The notes below the pieces were generated by a model, which saw nothing but the letters and a program-made list of their open reading frames with translations, did no database searches and was not told the DNA's origin. The translations under genes and the position numbers were made by a program. A stretch of 64,000 bases of DNA from Rhodamnia argentea. Its lineage: Eukaryota; Streptophyta; Magnoliopsida; Myrtales; Myrtaceae. Of this stretch, positions 34,872-46,407 are shown piece by piece (within the stretch, counting starts at the first letter, position 1; each line of letters opens with the position of its first letter). Where the stretch lies: positions 34,147,826 through 34,211,825 of the forward strand of contig NC_063150.1 of assembly GCF_020921035.1 (NCBI RefSeq). Direction: 5' to 3'.

Positions 34872-36440
34872 TAACTCTGAAAGATGAAACTATCTTTGTA
34901 AGTCGAAATTGTACAAGCAAGGGTTAAGCTGGGCGCCATGTGACCTGGTCTCACTCTTTCGTGTTTCTAATCCGACCTTTACTAAAACAGCCTATATATT
35001 CACGAACTTTTCGTCCTTGGAAAAAGCGGACCGAACCGAAGTTGTGTGCCTTTTCTTTTTCCTGAGTTAAACATATTCCTGTCATGTGCATTGAGGTTTC
35101 TCAAGTAAAATTTCTGGTCTGTATCCGTTCAAGTCGTGTCACCTCGTCTTGCTAGAAAAGTTCCACCCTTTATTCGACATTTGGATTGCTTTTGAAGCAC
35201 TTGTTTGCAAGACAAAGAGAGTGCTATCAGCTCAAGTTCAAGCTTTATGTGCTAACTAGAGAATTAATGTTTGAGGCATAGCTGCTGTGGCGTAATATTG
35301 CTTGACTTGTTTGGGTAAAATTTTCCTGGGCTTGTAGGGGGATGTGGTCTACTGGTGTCTACCCTTATTTCTAATTCTTCTGCTTAACAACAATTTGCTC
35401 AATAAGTCTGACAAAAAAAAGGCAATTTGCTTCATAAGGAGAAAAACTCTACATTGGGATACGACACAACCAATAAAAGTTGAACAATGGTGAGGCAAAG
35501 TGGGACTCTGCACTCTCGCAAGCATTTGATCAAACATGTAGCAGACATTATGAAGAGAACTCTGTGCAAACGCTTCACGCGTCTGGTCCTTATTTTATAT
35601 ATAGGCAAACTAATCTAGTCAAAGAAACAAGAGAAAGGACTTACCTTTGCTTTTGGGGACGCTGAATGAGGCTGGTCGTGATAGTTTCCTATCAAACTTT
35701 TGCTTTTTCTTGACAAAACTTTTCAATTGTGTATTTAAAGAAGAAAAGAATGATTTCCTCAAAATATGTCATCTGATATGTAAATCAAAACAATGATTTT
35801 CAGTAAATAGAAAGGCAGATGGTAAAATTAAGGTTGTCGCGTTCGAGACCCCTTAAAATTTTTTTGAAAAGGGTTAATACCATGCAAAATCCAAAACCGA
35901 TACACATAAATTTACTTAAACTATTTTTTTTTACCACGAAAACTTCTAAATCGGTACAGTTATGACAAATTTACTCCAAATAATTTTTCTGACCACCAAA
36001 AACCCTAAACTAATATATTTGTGATAAATTTACCCTAAACTAATTTTTTTTACCTCGAAAAATTTCAAAGCGATACACCCGTGACAAATTTACACTCCAT
36101 TAAACTGGTTTAATACTATCAAAAATTTTAAACCGATATACCTGTGATAAATATATGGTAAAAACTCAAGTTGGTACACACGTCAATCGCCACGTGTTAT
36201 ACAACTTAACACTTTAACGGTTAGATTTAATAAAAATTAAATGAGGGTAAATTTGTTACAGATGTATTAATTTAGAGTAAATTTGTCATAAGTATATGGA
36301 TTTGGAATTTTTATGATTAAAAAAATAATTTAAGATCACATGTATTTTCGTCTTATTAATCTTTTTGGAAAATTTACTGTGGGACCGGAAGTGGGACAAT
36401 TTCAGTCTCTGTCATGAGCCACGTGGATGGCCCGGGTTCA
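34872..36440. other. Intergenic
   Basis: Contains the tandem repeat at 35877-36360. The rest (34872-35870) shows no gene. The upstream part continues the DNA that originally joined the GRAS 3' flank before the retrotransposon inserted. Confidence 0.5.
35877..36360. repeat. Tandem ~60-bp units with inverted right arm
   Basis: Four to five copies of a unit with GTGACAAATTTAC, CTAAACTAATTTTTTT, ACC-CGAAAA and AAACCGATA(C/T)A blocks run from 35877 to about 36165. The section at about 36230-36350 holds the complement (GAGGGTAAATTTGTTACAG, GTAAATTTGTCATAAG). It is likely a foldback or MITE-like element, close upstream of HHL1. Confidence 0.6.
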
Positions 36441-36441
36441 C

Positions 36442-36462
36442 CTCTTCTCTCTCTCTCTCTCT
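36442..36462 (+). repeat. (CT)n microsatellite in HHL1 5' region
   Basis: About ten CT units, some 180 bp before the HHL1 ATG, probably in the promoter or 5' UTR. Confidence 0.8.
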
Positions 36463-36638
36463 GACTGTGGATAAGAGCACGACCCTCATCGGACAAATTC
36501 CCATCTTTGATGACCTGTCGCGCCGTCCACCTCTAAATTCCACCTCCGGAGAACGGCGACGACACCCCTGTCGACTCGACCACCTCATCAATAACATCAT
36601 CACTCCGGAGTCCGAACCCAGACCGAGAAGGAAGAAAA

Positions 36639-37808
36639 ATGGAAGCGGGCATGTCCCTGAACGCAATGGTCCGTCTTCCCCTGAGGAGCTCTCGACCACA
36701 CGACGACTCCCTCGGGTTGGCCAAGCACTCCCTCTCCACTTCCCGACCCGCCCACGGCCATGAGCCCCGGCGCGCACGGTGGAGGGGCCATCCGTCGCTG
36801 GTGGTGGAAGCCAAGGGTAAGCGGGGCATGCAGGCCCGTCAGTTCCAGCGACCCCCGCCTCCTCCTCTGCCCAAGATCGAGGACGACGGCAACCCCAGAT
36901 TCGTCATCTTCATTCGCATGGCCAATGTTCGTTCAAATGTCCAAGTGGCGGTCTTTTTTAAGAAATTGTGTCGGCTTTGAGCCTTGTGCGTGAACGGGTG
37001 ACTTTTGCTTGCTTTTACAGGTTTATCTTTGGTACCCGCTTAGTCTGATAACTGGCGGCACCACTGCCAAAATTATGGTGGCGGCGAAAGATAATTTCAT
37101 GGGGAAGTACATTTACAAGGACACTCTCGCCAGAAATCTTGCTGCTGTTATTTACAGAGTGAGTTTCTCTTTTCTCAGGTTGTTAAAATTCTTGCTCCGA
37201 GATCAACGATACGTGTACTGGCGCAAAAAGAAAAGCTCAATGGCGCATGTAATTGATGCTTTGGAATACTGAAAGTGTCCTAATTGAGAAAGCTTAACAA
37301 GTAGGGACGTGCCCCGGTGATGAGCACTTTTCGACTTTAGGTCTTCGTGCTGAGTAGCTGCTGCACAGCATTTCTTACTGTTGCTGTCCAGATCAAATCT
37401 TTGAAAGTGTGATATTGCCATTGTTTGCCATGTATGATTTAACAACTCAACGGGGAATATCATTAATCATGGTAAAGAGCTACAGCATTCAAAGGAACAT
37501 TTTGAGTTTTGCAGAAAATTATCCCCCGTTTCTTTTGCTCTCTGAATCAAATGGACCTTGTCTGGGCAGGTTCGTGGAATAATCAAACTTTTAGGTTATA
37601 ACTTGTGGGCAAGATTACACGGTTACATTGGTAAAATTACAACTTTGGAATCGGACCAAGGTTCCAGTAGAAATGCCTTGGCAGGTTGCATCACTATCCA
37701 ACAGTATGATGTGTACGGTATTGAATGTAAATCATATGCCACCAAACACATATTTTCAAACACTTAAAAAATATCAGAGAAGGATGCACGCCCATGGCGG
37801 GCACGTGC

Positions 37809-37858
<50 letters not shown>

Positions 37859-39177
37859 CGCCTAGTTAAATACAACTGTCACAGCCTGAAAAAAGAAGAG
37901 GGATGAAAGAACTATTGCCAATTATTGATTGGTTCAATGGCAGTTTCAGGAGATGAAACAGAGGCCTAATTAAATCCCTTTTCGTTTTGCTCCTGGATGG
38001 GAGTGCTCAAGTTATTTGACATACATAGTCCATATCATTTCTTTAAGTTTTGCACATATGCCATTTTTTTCCTTGTTACAACTTAACATTTGGTTTTGGG
38101 AATCCTTTAACCGACTGATGAGTGTTTTTTTTTTAATTTTAGTTTGAAACTTTAAGTTTTAGACTTTCCTTTCACAACATACGTACTGCTGTTAAGAGTT
38201 AAATTAATCTACTAGTTCGATTTTTCCTTGTTTATCTATCTTTGAAACTCAAAATTTATTTATGTTATTTTGGTCTTCTTTGAGGTTGGTTCTTTTGCTT
38301 CCAGATTATTTGTCACATTTGAACATGGTATTTTTCAGGATGTTGCTCTTACGTTGAGGCCTATCTTTTGTGTTCAAACCTTCTGGCAATTGCTAGCTAT
38401 TTGCAGCATACTAGCGTGATAGCAAAAATTCTCATTCTCTGCTTTGAACAACTTTATCTTTATTCTCATGCCTGGTTGAAACTATTGTTTTGTTACTGAG
38501 AGACACAGTCACTAATCTACAGGATGAGAAGGAGATTCAGAAGACTGCATTGAAACAACATCGTGTCCTGAGGACGGCCACTGAGTTCAGATATGGCTAC
38601 AAGCTGGTGGTATGTCTGCAGATTGTTGACTTTACTCTGGACAAGTTCGATTTGCTGTTGATCCTCCTCCTACTGGCATGAACAATTATTTTTGCATTGC
38701 TGGAAGATACTTTCCAATTAAAACTTGCGATCGCCGAATTTGCAGGAAAATGGTAATATACGAGCAGCACTTTCAACCACAGATGTCATTGAGGTGAGGA
38801 GCCTATATTTCATTATTGGTTGTTCTAAGCAACTTACTCATGAAGTTGGACATGAGAGTTAAATATGTGGTTTTCTAAACACAGGCACACTCGCACACAC
38901 ATAATCTTTGTATGGCTATGGTAATATTCAGTTTTGTATTGCATGTACTTAAGTTTTATCAGGTGTAGATGGTTGTTCAGTTCTTAACTGGCACTTCTGT
39001 CCACCCTTCCCTCTGCAATTTCAGCTTCCAACACAAGACCAGCTGAAGACTGTGCTCGATAAAGTAAAGGACTTCTTTGGGGATGCTAAGGAATCGTTTG
39101 GGAAACTCACGGCCCTAAATTCAACCAAAAGTGAGGAGTCCGAGCCAGAGGAAAGCTCTAAGGAAAAAGAGAAGTGA
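36639..39177 (+). CDS. HHL1: HYPERSENSITIVE TO HIGH LIGHT 1 (HHL1) homologue, chloroplast
   Basis: Five exons, 36639-36926, 37021-37158, 38523-38609, 38746-38793 and 39025-39177, all joined in phase 0 at GT-AG borders, give 237 residues. The sequence follows what I know of Arabidopsis HHL1 (At1g67700) closely: PPPLPKIEDDGNPRFVIFIR, VYLWYPLS-ITGGTTAKIMV, YKDTLARN, DEKEIQKTALKQHRVLRTAT, LPTQDQLKTVLDKVKDFFGD. HHL1 is a thylakoid protein that helps photosystem II repair or protection under strong light. The first 60 residues are Ser/Arg-rich with few acids, as in a plastid transit peptide. The mature end is acidic (EESEPEESS). Intron 2 (1364 bp) carries a GT/GA microsatellite. The gene is tail-to-tail with the P450, 520 bp away. 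It looks intact. Confidence 0.93.
37809..37858 (+). repeat. (GT)n(GA)n compound microsatellite
   Basis: About eleven GT units followed by fourteen GA units, inside intron 2 of HHL1. It is likely polymorphic. Confidence 0.95.
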
Positions 39178-39697
39178 GTTGGAATGTGACATTATTGATC
39201 GCTTCTGCTAATCAATAGAGGCTTTAGCTCTAGAATCATAGAGTGGATGGTAATCATTGATTTGATCGTACTCAATTCCTCGATCTTCCAGGGTTAAAAG
39301 CTGAGATAAAGAAATGAATCCCTAGAAGGTGGCTGCTTTGTTTGTTTGAGATGGAGGTTGCTGAAGGGATTACACAGATTCTGGCAAAGTAAGGCATACG
39401 AATTAAACTTCCCTGCACAGTTTAGCTTTGTGAAATTTTTGGAAATTTCTGTCAATCCAACCGGGTTACCCTTAGCAACATCTCCGCGTGCAAATACAGC
39501 ATCTCTTAGATATTGATTGTTGGCAACTACGGATTTGTAATGTGTCCTGTTACATTGTCCGGGAAGAACTTCAAACTTTGCATATTATACACTGGTAGAA
39601 ACAGCTATGGCAGCATAGACAGAGTAATACTAATTGCATTGGCTTACATCAGAAGAAATGTCTCATTGTGTTCTCTTAAGCATATCCTCCTTAAAAG
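39178..39697. other. Convergent 3' intergenic
   Basis: The 3' flanks of HHL1 (+) and the P450 (-) meet here. No other feature was seen. Confidence 0.6.
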
Positions 39698-41541
39698 CTA
39701 GAACTCCTGACGTTGGCGGACAGTTGGTACAAGAACAAGCGGCGTCTTCTTCCTTGTAGCGAGGCCAAAGATCTCACTTAGGTCCATACCGTGCGCTTTA
39801 GCGCCTGGCGGCCATGCCCAATTAAAATGATACAGGAGTTTTGCCAATGAAGTCTCGACAGTCCTTAGACCGAAAGCAAACCCAGGGCAGCCTCTTCGTC
39901 CTCCCCCAAACGGTAGAAACCTGAAATCTTGGTCCTTCACATCAATGTCACTACCCTCGAACCTCTCGGGTCTGAACTCTAGGGGTTGGTCCCATGACTC
40001 GCTGTCTCTCCCAAGAACATAAGCGTTTATCAGCACCCTAGTTCTTGCAGGTACTTCATAGCCGTCGAGCACGCATCTCTCCATGGATTCCCGCGGAACC
40101 AGCAGTGGAACTGGCGGGTGTAGTCGCATTGTTTCCTTGATCACGGCTTTTAGGTAATGTAGGTCGTGGAGATGTCCCTCCCCAAGCTTGTCACTAGTGG
40201 GTACATTTCTGCAAACTTCTTCTTGTGCTTTCTTCATTACTCTAGGGTTTCTGGCTAGCTCTGTCATGGTCCATTCTAGAGTTGCCGCTGTTGTATCGGT
40301 TCCGGCTACAAACATGTCCTGTTGAGATATGACAATCCAAAAGGAAGTCTCACTTTAGCAGTCGAATTAAGCAATGGTAACATTTCTCTCTAGCTGCTAA
40401 ACCATCAGACGTGTTAAGATTTTCATCTATGTTTTGAAATGCAAACGCTAATGCAAATCCATCGTCTTCGACTTGGGTAATTACGTGATGGGAACTACTG
40501 CATCTTTGATTCAGATGGGCAAGTAATGGATGATGCGGTGGACAGAATCAAGTCGTTTTAGAAAATATTTCGGTATGGATATGAAATTTTTTTTACCAGG
40601 ACTAGAGCCTTGAGATTATCATCTGTGATGGGCACTTCCAAGTCCTCCTGTTGCACCCTCATCAGCACATCCAATAGATCTTCCCTATCATCATCAGCAT
40701 CGAGACTTATGATCCTCCTCTCTCTCTTCTTCACATGGTCTCCGATGATCTCATCGCAAACACTTCTCAAACTTACCAAGTTGTTCTGCAACCTTCTCTC
40801 TAAACCAGTGACCCAGTTCACCCACTCCCACCTTGGGAAGAAATCCCCCACACTGAACCCAGCAAGCAAATTCTGAGTCTCAGTCAAAACTCTCACCAAA
40901 TGGCTCTTGTCTCCCTCTCCAAAACCCTCTGCAACGAACCGCTTCCCGAACGCCACTCTACATAGCACGTCGTTGGCTAGCCCGAAGAATATCTTGCTCA
41001 TGTCCACCTCCGACCCCGAGAGAGATCGCAGCACGCCGAGTAACCGAGCCATTTCCTCCTCGCGCACTTGTCGGAAGGAACCCACCCTTTTTGAGCCGAG
41101 CAGCTCGGTCATGCATATTCTCCTCGCCTGGCGCCAGTATGGGCCATAGGAGGAGAAGGTGACGTCAGAGCAGCCGAAGGAGAGGTACCGAGCAGCGATG
41201 AGCTGGGGGCGGTTCGCAAAGACATGGTCGTGGGTCTTGAGCACAAGCCTCGCCAGTCTCGGCGAGGAGATGACGATGGTGGGGACTTGGCCAAGTTGGA
41301 GGTGGAAGATAGGGCCGAGTCGGCGGGCGAGGTCCGCGAGGGCGTGGTGGGGCATGGCGGTGAGGAGGTGGAGGTGACCTATAATAGGGAGTCGCGGCGA
41401 CGGCGAAGGCGGGTGCTCAGGTTGGGGGGGCGATAGGTCGCCGTGGCGGTGCTTGTGTGAGCGTTTGATGTAGATGAGGATGGTGAAGAGGAAGAGGAAC
41501 AAGAGAGAGAGCATTTGGGTTGTGGATCCATTGCAGTCCAT
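39698..41541 (-). CDS. Cytochrome P450, CYP71 family
   Basis: Two exons, 41541-40597 and 40318-39698, joined in phase 0 over a 278-bp intron, give 521 residues. The ATG at 41541 (MDCNGSTTQMLSLL) is the first in frame. Residues about 9-26 form the ER membrane anchor, followed by the proline hinge PPSPSPRLPIIGHLHLL. The oxygen-binding I helix is AGTDTT (320-325), the ExxR is ETMR (377-380), PERF is at 432-435, and the heme loop FGGGRRGCPG (452-461) has the ligand Cys at 459. Intron position and motifs fit the A-type CYP71 clan (single intron just before the I helix). Substrate unknown; such enzymes hydroxylate terpenoids, phenolics or alkaloids. All key residues are present, so it is probably functional. 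Confidence 0.93.
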
Positions 41542-43343
41542 CTTGTATTGATCTTCCAATGGTTGTTTAAGGCGAGAAGAGAAAGACTGACTGAATCTTG
41601 TGTGCGTTTGTCATTGAAATGCTTCGCTCGGAGTATGAGATTGTGCTTGACATCTGAGTGGCTGAGGGATGCATGCTCTGCCACCACGCTGTGGGAAATT
41701 CGACACTTCGACTCGTTTTAAATGCATGTAGAGGGACACGTGATGACTTGTGTGCAAAGGGGGAAGAGTGCATGTGGCCAAAGGGGAGAGAGTGAACAAT
41801 GAAGAGGCAGCGTCAAAAGAACCATGTCCAATGTAACCACTCTTGCTTTTTATCTTCGTTAGACCTAATTGCATCTCCCTTGGTCCTTTGGCGCTTCAAG
41901 GCTGATATTACATGCCTAGGGAGAAAATTGTTCAAAAAGTCTTAAATTTATTGCACTTTTGTTAATTTAGTTTTAAACATTTTAATTGGGCTAAAGTACA
42001 CTATAAGTGCCAAAACTTTCAAAACAATCACTTAAATGAACTTTTTTTAAAAACGATCACTTTAGTGTCAACTCCGATTTGAACCGACGTGGCTCGCCGG
42101 AAATTTGACGTGGCCTATTTTTTTTTTATCAATATTTGAGCTAACGTGGTTGCCGGAGTTAGCACTAAAGTGAGTGTTTTTCAAAAAAATTGGTACTTAA
42201 ATGATCGTTTTTAAAAAAATTTAACACTTAAGTAATAGTTTTTTGAAAGTTTTGGTACTGACTTAATTGTTTTTTAAAAAAGTTGGCATATTATTTTGAA
42301 AATTTTGGCAATAAAGTGAGCACCGTACACGTTTTAGCACTTGTAGTGTACTTAAATCTAATTGGAAACGAAGATGTGGATGCCAGCCTTTTTTCATGGC
42401 ATGGCTGCCATTGATGTAAATAATTTTTTTTTGAATGATTTATTTAGTTATTTATTTTTTTATTTGCGTTTCTTTTCCTTCTCCTTTGTTCTTACTGTGG
42501 TCGGCGAAGGTCGCTAGGCCCTCATCCGCCACTTTGCGAGGGCAACGAAGCTCTTTCTAGCCTCGCCCCATCACAGGTGTGAGCGACGCTAGCCTCACAA
42601 GCGGCTTCACCCGCGACTGCGATGGCCTTGCCCAAATCTAGGCAAGGGTCACAGCCCTCACTTGCCACATTAACAGAAAAAGAAAAAAAGAATGAAAAGA
42701 AAATAAAAAAAATTAAAGAAATTATTAATGCTCCACTTCAGCACCATTGTTCACAGGATCAATTTTCGACCTAAATTGACCGGATCGACTTGATTAGAAA
42801 AACATTGATGTTCTTGGCGAGGGCAGGTGACCCCCTGCAAACCTTCATTGGCCCTCGTCGAGCCCCTACCGGCCCTTTCTAGCAATAGAGCAGAACAAAC
42901 AAAATTAAAATTAAAAAGTAAGAAAAAATGAAATAAAAAAAATTAGCCGATTCTCAAGTAGACCCTAGAATCGATTGACAAGATAAATTTCAAATTCCGT
43001 AACATGCATGGTAGTTTTCAGATTTCAAAAAGTTAAAAACTATTCCGACATGATAAGTTTGAGGTGGAAGCATTGAAATCGCCCACCCTCAACATCATAT
43101 CTCCTTAATGTCTGTTAATGGGAGGGACAATTTGAATTTTTTTTTTCAATGTATATATAATAAAGAATGAGAAATGGCGTTTATCATTTCATTTTCATGG
43201 ACCTGGGTGAAATTGGCAGAATAAGAGAAAGAAAGAAACAAGAAGAAGCTCGTTTTGGCGTTTTCAATCCTCGACAAGGTACAAGGTGGTGTCGTTGTCG
43301 AGCGGTCCAAACTTCTCATCCACGAACCCAAAAAACACTGTGC
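41542..43343. other. Intergenic between divergent P450 and sHSP
   Basis: Holds an inverted-repeat element (left end near 41921) interrupted by a MITE at 41995-42352, its continuation at about 42353-42760, and a second degenerate GC-core/AT-arm copy to about 43020. No gene. The promoters of both flanking genes must lie at its edges. Confidence 0.5.
41995..42352. mobile_element. Nested MITE with TAA target duplication
   Basis: Terminal inverted repeats AGTACACTATAAGTGCCAAAA (left) and, complemented, AGTACACTACAAGTGCTAAAA (right), two mismatches in 21. TAA occurs on both sides (41992-41994 and 42353-42355), as expected for PIF/Harbinger-type (Tourist) insertions. It is 358 bp and non-coding. 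It splits the TTTTAATTGGG / AAATCTAATTGG arm of an older inverted-repeat element. Confidence 0.7.
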
Positions 43344-43371
43344 GAAATATTTCTTCCGGACAGTTCCAGAA
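43344..43371 (+). promoter_or_regulatory. Heat-shock element cluster
   Basis: GAAATATTTC, TTCTTCC and TTCCAGAA lie within 28 bp, about 140-170 bp before the sHSP ATG. TTCNNGAA is the core HSF-binding unit. The array is not perfectly spaced but fits heat induction of the gene. Confidence 0.5.
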
Positions 43372-43511
43372 CCGCCACCCGACCCTCTCTCGAATGTCCG
43401 TCTCCTTCCTTTTTAAGCTCTCCCGCGCCTCTGTTGTCCAGCATCAATCTCTGCAATCTGCTCTCTTTCTCTCGCGGTTGATCCATTCAGCGCCACGAAC
43501 GAGCCCGAACG

Positions 43512-44604
43512 ATGTCGCGGTCTCTGAGCACCCACCTCAAGCCCATCGTCCTCCCTCTGCCGTCGTCGTCGGTGGCGAGCTCTCTTCCTTCGTGTCGTCA
43601 CCCCCTGCACTCCCTCGCGTTCGCGCCGATGAGAACCACGCGCTGCGGAGGGATCAGGGCCGCGGCGGCGACCGACGGCGGGGACAACCTCGATCACCTT
43701 CAGAGAGCCGCCAGCGGCGCGCGCCGAGGTCAGTCTCAGTCTCAGTCTCAGTCTCAGGTTCAGGCTCAGCCCAAGAGAAGAACCGCCCCTGTCGCTCCTA
43801 TTGGTAAGTTGCCCGCCCTCCCTACCCCAACAACCCCCCAAAAAAAAAGCAAAAATCCCCTCATTTTCTCATTCCGATTGGTGTAGAATTGGGCAACCCA
43901 AGTTCGTTTCTTCGCTGAAAAAATGAATCTTTAAGTGAATTTGACAGACGTTTTCATAGAGAGATGTTTCGAAGCAATCTCAAGTTCTCACAAGTTTTAA
44001 TTATGTTGCTTAGAATGTCGAGCAGTTTGATGAGTAATGTGGACATTCATGGACCTAGATGACTCGTGAGCTCAAATTTAATGAAACTCTTCTGGTTGGA
44101 AACGCAGGTTTATGGGACAGGTTTCCGACAGCAAGGACGGTGCAACAAATGATGGAGACGATGGATAGGTTGATGGAGGACCCGTTCGCCTACTCGGGCA
44201 CGTGGCCGTTGCCCCTGCCGAGCGGCGGCGACGGGTACAGCCGCGGGAGGACGCCGTGGGAGATCAAAGAAGGCGAGAGCGATTACAAGATGAGGTTTGA
44301 CATGCCCGGGATGACCAAGGAGGACGTGAGGCTGTGGGTCGAGCAGAAGATGCTCGTGGTCAGGGCCGAGAAGTCCCCCAAAAGGGCAGCGGAGAACACC
44401 GCAGGGGCGGGGGTGGCGGCGGAGCAAGAGGAGGAGGAGGAGGAGTGGTCCGCGAAGAGCTACGGGCGGTACAGCAGCCGGATCGCGTTGCCCGAGAACG
44501 TGGAGTTTGAGAAGATCAGAGCAGAGGTGAGAGACGGAGTGTTATACATAACCATACCCAAGGCAAATTCCAGTGGCAAGATTATGGATATCAATGTCCA
44601 GTGA
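43512..44604 (+). CDS. Organellar (chloroplast-type) small heat-shock protein
   Basis: Two exons, 43512-43803 and 44108-44604, joined at phase 1 (a Gly codon is split), give 262 residues. sHSPs are ATP-independent chaperones that hold unfolding proteins. The first 60 residues are Ser/Arg-rich with few acids (organelle transit peptide), followed by a Gln-Ser repeat (QSQSQSQSQVQAQ) from a CAGTCT microsatellite. Residues 98-123, LWDRFPTARTVQQMMETMDR onwards, match the Met-rich amphipathic region of chloroplast HSP21. The alpha-crystallin domain begins at about 148 (WEIKEGESDYKMRFDMPG) and ends with the GVLYITIP consensus. An acidic EQEEEEEEW run at about 206-214 is an odd insertion in the beta5-beta7 region. 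Mitochondrial targeting cannot be excluded. Confidence 0.88.
43731..43757 (+). repeat. (CAGTCT)n coding microsatellite
   Basis: Four to five hexanucleotide units in exon 1 of the sHSP, encoding Gln-Ser repeats between transit peptide and mature domain. Length changes in steps of two residues would keep the frame. Confidence 0.8.
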
Positions 44605-46407
44605 CTCTGAATGTACTTTGCTGAAAATTCGAAGGCCTTTCGTATTGCCACTTCCTTTATACTGTTTATGATCTGCATAGAAGATGATAGTTTTTGTACT
44701 TTGTATTCAAAACATAACTCTATGTTGGAGTGGGGAGGTGAAGCAGTATGTTGAGATCGACGTTTTAGTTCATGACACCATCTTTCTGTCACACGAAAGG
44801 AAGTACTTGTGACTTGATTGAAAAGTCTGTATTTAGCATTAACCATGATCTCCCGAGGAGATGTTTCGTCAAGTCCTAGGCTTCTAAGGCCGTCGAACCC
44901 ACCCGGCCTCTATTCGACATGGCCAGAATTTCTGCCCCTCGAGAGAGTCGATGCGAATGTCCAAATGCGTTACAAGGATGTACGTCTTTGCCGCCTCGAG
45001 CATTGCCTATCTCGAGGCAAAAGCTTAGTGTCGGGGGCTCGTACACACGAATGGAAACTGTCTCAGCGCTTCTTCGGAAGTGCGGGCCCCGAAGGTGGCG
45101 AGGAGGAATCAGGGGTCCTCATCTCGGCCGTCCTTGAGGTCTCAAGCAGTGAATGTACCCCACAAAGGATGGTCCTTTCGCTGCTGGAAAACTCGGTGGG
45201 AACTTTGCCGGGTCCTTGTTGGAGGCACATGATAGGATTTAGCTGAAAGAGTTTGTTTTCGCCCTGAGGAAGGCTCACGAGAGCGGCGGGTCTTTGGCTT
45301 GGGGGCTTTGAGGGGATGGGGAGGTGTCGGGTGTCTCCGGGGCTGCCAAGAAGTTTGTGGAAACGGCAAAAGGGTGATGGGGGATCTCTACAAGTAGTCC
45401 AGTTTGGTGCGGGCTTCACTGGTATGAGGCTGATATTTGGGTCGGGGAAGCCAAAATGGGTGAACCTCGCAGTGCAGAGAGGTTGAAGAACAATGGTCCT
45501 CGTGGATGCTAGAGATGGTCATGAAATGGAGGCAAGGGTGAAGCTGAGCGAAGAGGACATGGCACTGCTGGGTCATAACCAATGAATGCTAGATTCTGTA
45601 TCTGTAGAAACTCTGGTATCATGTTTTTCACTTTCCTTGATCTACTTTGGCTTGTGATCAGGTTGGTGATCCAGTCAGTGATTACTGGTGTTCAGCGACT
45701 TCATGTGAATTACACGAGAAGCTTTCAGTAGAATTACATGTGCAGTTTCATTCGTGATCATCCTGATCGAATCTACTCGAACTTCCGGTTATCATATACT
45801 TATTGTAAGAGCTTGGTGTATCATCACATGATCAAGATTTCCCTTTTTTCTTGTCATTGTTGAGAGAATCTCCAGCTCATATTACTTTACATGCTGTAGG
45901 TCTAAAAATGTCATCAGTTTAACACGGTCAAAGAGCCGTGAGACGTAAGACATGATGTTCCAGACATAGCAATAGATGTCTAATCCTCGTTTTGCATGGA
46001 AAGATGCGTGGCATCATGTTAAATCTTCCACTATGGATCTTCCTCGTTTCTTTTCTACAATGTTGATACTCTTTGAAGCTCCCCTTTGGAAGCCGCAGAT
46101 TTCAACTGTAACCCTCCAAAATAAGTGAAAAAAAACAGTTCTTCCTCGTGGAACTCACTGTCTCCCTGATCATTTTGTTACATGAACGAATCAAGAGAAA
46201 TATGCACAACATCGAGACTGATGCACTAATGTACGTCGACCAAACTTGGAGAAGCAAGCTTCGTTTAGCTAAGCATCTGCCAGTCCTCACCATTGTACAT
46301 GTTTCCATAATCAAATCTCCTAACAGCTTATTAGGAAGATGACAAGCGCAGTCCTTAAAGATGATGCAAAACTTTCAGACAGGTCAGCAGACAAACTAGA
46401 GCATTGG
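44605..46407. other. Intergenic, no recognised gene
   Basis: Includes the sHSP 3' UTR and the 3' flank of the response regulator. The stretch 44820-45590 is more GC-rich than its surroundings and has open frames on both strands (for example 44818-45246 plus, 45419-45063 minus), but I recognise no family. It could be decayed coding or transposon sequence. Confidence 0.45.

Noticed and set aside
35840..35862. tRNA-like B-box (GCGTTCGAGACCCC)
   Set aside because: No matching A-box or cloverleaf could be found around it. It could be an old SINE fragment but cannot be supported.
43286..43807. 173-codon plus-strand frame overlapping sHSP exon 1
   Set aside because: Out of frame with the sHSP and lacking family features. 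The overlapping ATG frame at 43512 joins correctly to exon 2.
44818..45582. Open frames on both strands in a GC-richer patch
   Set aside because: I tried to match the plus-strand fragments to fatty-acyl elongase-like sequence but the likeness was too weak. No family call is justified.
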